Shown here in pieces: positions 59,325-64,000 of a DNA stretch of 64,000 nt (its first letter is position 1; each line of letters starts with the position of its first letter). The notes under the pieces are model-generated. The model ran no database searches. It was not told where the DNA came from and saw only the letters and a list, made by a program, of their open reading frames with translations. Location of the stretch: NCBI GenBank assembly GCA_011526565.1, contig WYBL01000151.1, forward strand, positions 144,694-208,693. The letters are read 5' to 3'. The translations under genes and the position numbers were made by a program. The stretch is from Acidobacteriota bacterium (lineage in GTDB: Bacteria; Acidobacteriota; Vicinamibacteria; Fen-336).

Positions 59325-60367
59325 ATGAAGACCCGAGAGATCGCACTCGTCACCGCGGCCGTCGTCGCGGCCGCCTGCGGGGGGAGCGCCCCCGCGCCGG
59401 CGCCCGGCGCCACGGCCGCCAACCGCCCGGCGCGCAACGTGAACGTCGCGGTCGTCGGCACCGCCGGGGCCGAAGCGCTCGAGGTGCCCGGCACCGTCCA
59501 GGCGCGGCAGCGGGCCGCGCTGTCCGCCCGCATGCAGGCGTCGGTCGTCGAGCTGCCGCTGCGCGAGGGCCAGCGCGTGGAGGCCGGCGCGGTCGTGGCC
59601 CGGCTCGACGACGAGGCGCTGCGGGCCGCCGTGCAGGCGGCCGAGGCCGGCGCGCGCGCCGCCGAGGCCGACCGCCAGCGCTTCGAGGCACTGGCCGCCA
59701 CCGGCGCCGCCACGCCGCGCGAGAAGGAGATGGCGGAGACGCGCGCCGCAGCCGCCGCGGCCGCCGTGTCCGCGGCCCGCGACGCGCTCTCCTACGCCGT
59801 GCTGCGGGCGCCGTTCGCCGGCGTCGTCGCCCAGCGCCCGGCCCGTCTCGGCGACGTCGTCGGCCCGGGCCAGACGGTGATCGTGGTCGAGGGCCAGGGC
59901 GCGCTCGAGGTGGTGGCCAGCGTGCCTGCGCGGGCCGCCGCGGGCCTCGCGGTCGGGCAGCGGCTGAGCCTGAGGGTGGACGGCCGCGCCGACGCGGTCG
60001 GCGTGCGGGTCGCCTCGGTCGCGCCGGCCGCGGACCCGGTGACCCACCGCGTCGAGGTCAAGGCCGACCTGGAGCCGGGCAGCGGCGTGCGCTCCGGCGC
60101 CTTCGCGCGCCTCGAGCTGCCGGCCGCCGGCGCGGGCAGCGGGCCGGCGCGGCTCACGGTTCCGGCGAACGCGCTGTTCGAGCGCGGCGGCCTGGTCGGC
60201 GCCTTCGTCGCCGAGGGCGACGTCGCCCGCCTGCGCTGGGTCGCCGCCGGTGCGAGAGGCGGCGAACAGGTCGAAGTGCGGGCCGGCCTCGCCGCCGGCG
60301 AGCGCGTGATCGTCCAACCGGAGGGCCTCGCCGACGGCGACCGCATCGTCGTCGCGGGCGGCGGACA

Positions 60368-60371
<4 letters not shown>
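59325..60371 (+). CDS. RND efflux periplasmic adaptor subunit (MFP)
   Basis: A 348-residue lipoprotein (VAAACGG, Cys near 18). It links the pump to TolC. Domain order: beta-barrel start VPGTVQARQRAALSARMQA, lipoyl-like VVELPLREGQRVEAGAVVA, an alpha-hairpin rich in Ala/Glu, then APFAGVVAQRPARLGDVVGP and the barrel VHRVEVKADLEPG-like segment. The stop overlaps the pump gene (GTGA). Confidence 0.92.
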
Positions 60372-63601
<3,230 letters not shown>

Positions 63602-63606
63602 AGAAG

Positions 63607-63819
63607 ATGACGATCGAACGCGCGCTGCGGGCCCTGGCGGGCTTCATGGTGCTCCTGTCCATCGCCCTGACGGTGTGGGTCGACCCGCGATTCGTCTGGC
63701 TGACCGCCTTCGTCGGCGCCAACCTGTTCCAGTCGGCATTCACCAACTCGTGCCCGGCGATGGCCATCTTCCGCATGTTCGGCCTGCGGCCCTGCGTGCC
63801 CGCGCCGGAGAACAAGTAG
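63607..63819 (+). CDS. DUF2892 small membrane protein
   Basis: A 70-residue protein with two hydrophobic segments (ALAGFMVLLSIALTVW, FVWLTAFVGANLFQSAF) and the family-typical N-S-C-P-A-M-A end (TNSCPAMAIFRMFGL). DUF2892 proteins are often fused to or next to rhodanese and ArsR regulators in sulfide or metal resistance loci, which supports a thiol-linked substrate for the operon. Starts 5 bp after the pump gene. Confidence 0.88.
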   Translation: MTIERALRALAGFMVLLSIALTVWVDPRFVWLTAFVGANLFQSAFTNSCPAMAIFRMFGLRPCVPAPENK

Positions 63820-63826
63820 GACCCGG

Positions 63827-63940
63827 ATGTCCGACGGTCTGCTGTTCATCGGCTTCCTGGCCGTCTGGTTCCTTGTCGCTTTTCAGGAGCTATGGACCCC
63901 GCTTTTTCAGAAGCATTCCCCCCTGGGGTCCGTCGCGTGA
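63827..63940 (+). CDS. 37-aa small membrane protein at the end of the efflux operon
   Basis: Begins MSDGLLFIGFLAVWFLVAF, one transmembrane helix, then a short polar tail (QELWTPLFQKHS). It lies 7 bp after the DUF2892 stop. An inverted repeat GGACCCC/GGGGTCC (63894-63900, 63925-63931) overlaps its end. It may be a small subunit of the exporter. The remaining 60 bp to the window end show no gene. Confidence 0.45.
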   Translation: MSDGLLFIGFLAVWFLVAFQELWTPLFQKHSPLGSVA

Positions 63941-64000
63941 CGGGATGTTTCTAGGCTGCTCCGAGGGTCAAAGCAAGCTCCGTTGCCGTCGTCCGTTGTA

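Overview
The window is high-GC bacterial chromosome with compact, heavily overlapping operons (many ATGA/GTGA/TTGA stop-start overlaps). A TolC/RND export system, double-membrane type lipoproteins and periplasmic proteins show a Gram-negative envelope. The gene set (long SerA, a ~464-residue NADP-type isocitrate dehydrogenase, SspB of the short type, DUF3365 haem protein next to cydAB, multi-GAF kinase, many TPR/secreted proteins) would fit Acidobacteriota (Thermoanaerobaculia-like) or a neighbouring deep-branching soil/sediment phylum. This is inference from style, since no rRNA is present.

Layout. 1-3.7 kb: the 3' part of a large nuclease-HerA ATPase fusion, the edge of one defence-type island. 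3.9-8.4 kb: a ribbon-helix-helix protein, then a leftward operon of a sigma-like factor, an unknown protein and a protein with a Lon-type Ser/Lys protease domain. 8.4-26.1 kb is mostly core: RHH protein, SDR-DUF2867 oxidoreductase, DUF4160/DUF2442 pair, a secreted protein with an internal duplication, a four-GAF histidine kinase, GNAT and TPR proteins, recG, dodecin, rsmD-coaD, serA and icd.

26.1-46.7 kb is a second, much larger island of lower and patchy G+C between a terminator behind icd and the small DNA/RNA-related genes at 45.6-46.7 kb. A leftward operon (unknown 188-aa protein, two micro-ORFs, unknown 205-aa protein, Ser/Thr kinase) diverges from a rightward array. The array holds a DUF499 ATPase, a small partner, an IetA/IetS-like AAA ATPase plus subtilisin pair, a DUF1156 DNA methyltransferase, a HEPN-like protein, a KGGVGR-motif ParA-like ATPase, a second P-loop ATPase, and a PLD-SNF2 helicase. 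I read this as a methylation-linked anti-phage system, DISARM-like in logic, with IetAS nested inside it. A 244-bp inverted-repeat element lies between two of its transcription units, and an 83-nt hairpin that hides a ribosome binding site lies just downstream.

46.9-57.6 kb is respiratory and metabolic: DUF3365 cytochrome, cydA-cydB-cydD-cydC, a debranching-enzyme-like protein, a family 5 solute-binding lipoprotein and SspB. 57.6-64 kb is an ArsR-controlled TolC/adaptor/RND efflux operon ending in two small membrane proteins. Several genes start exactly 6-7 nt after a -10-like hexamer, which suggests that leaderless transcripts are common here. I see no rRNA, tRNA, CRISPR array, transposase or integrase in the window.
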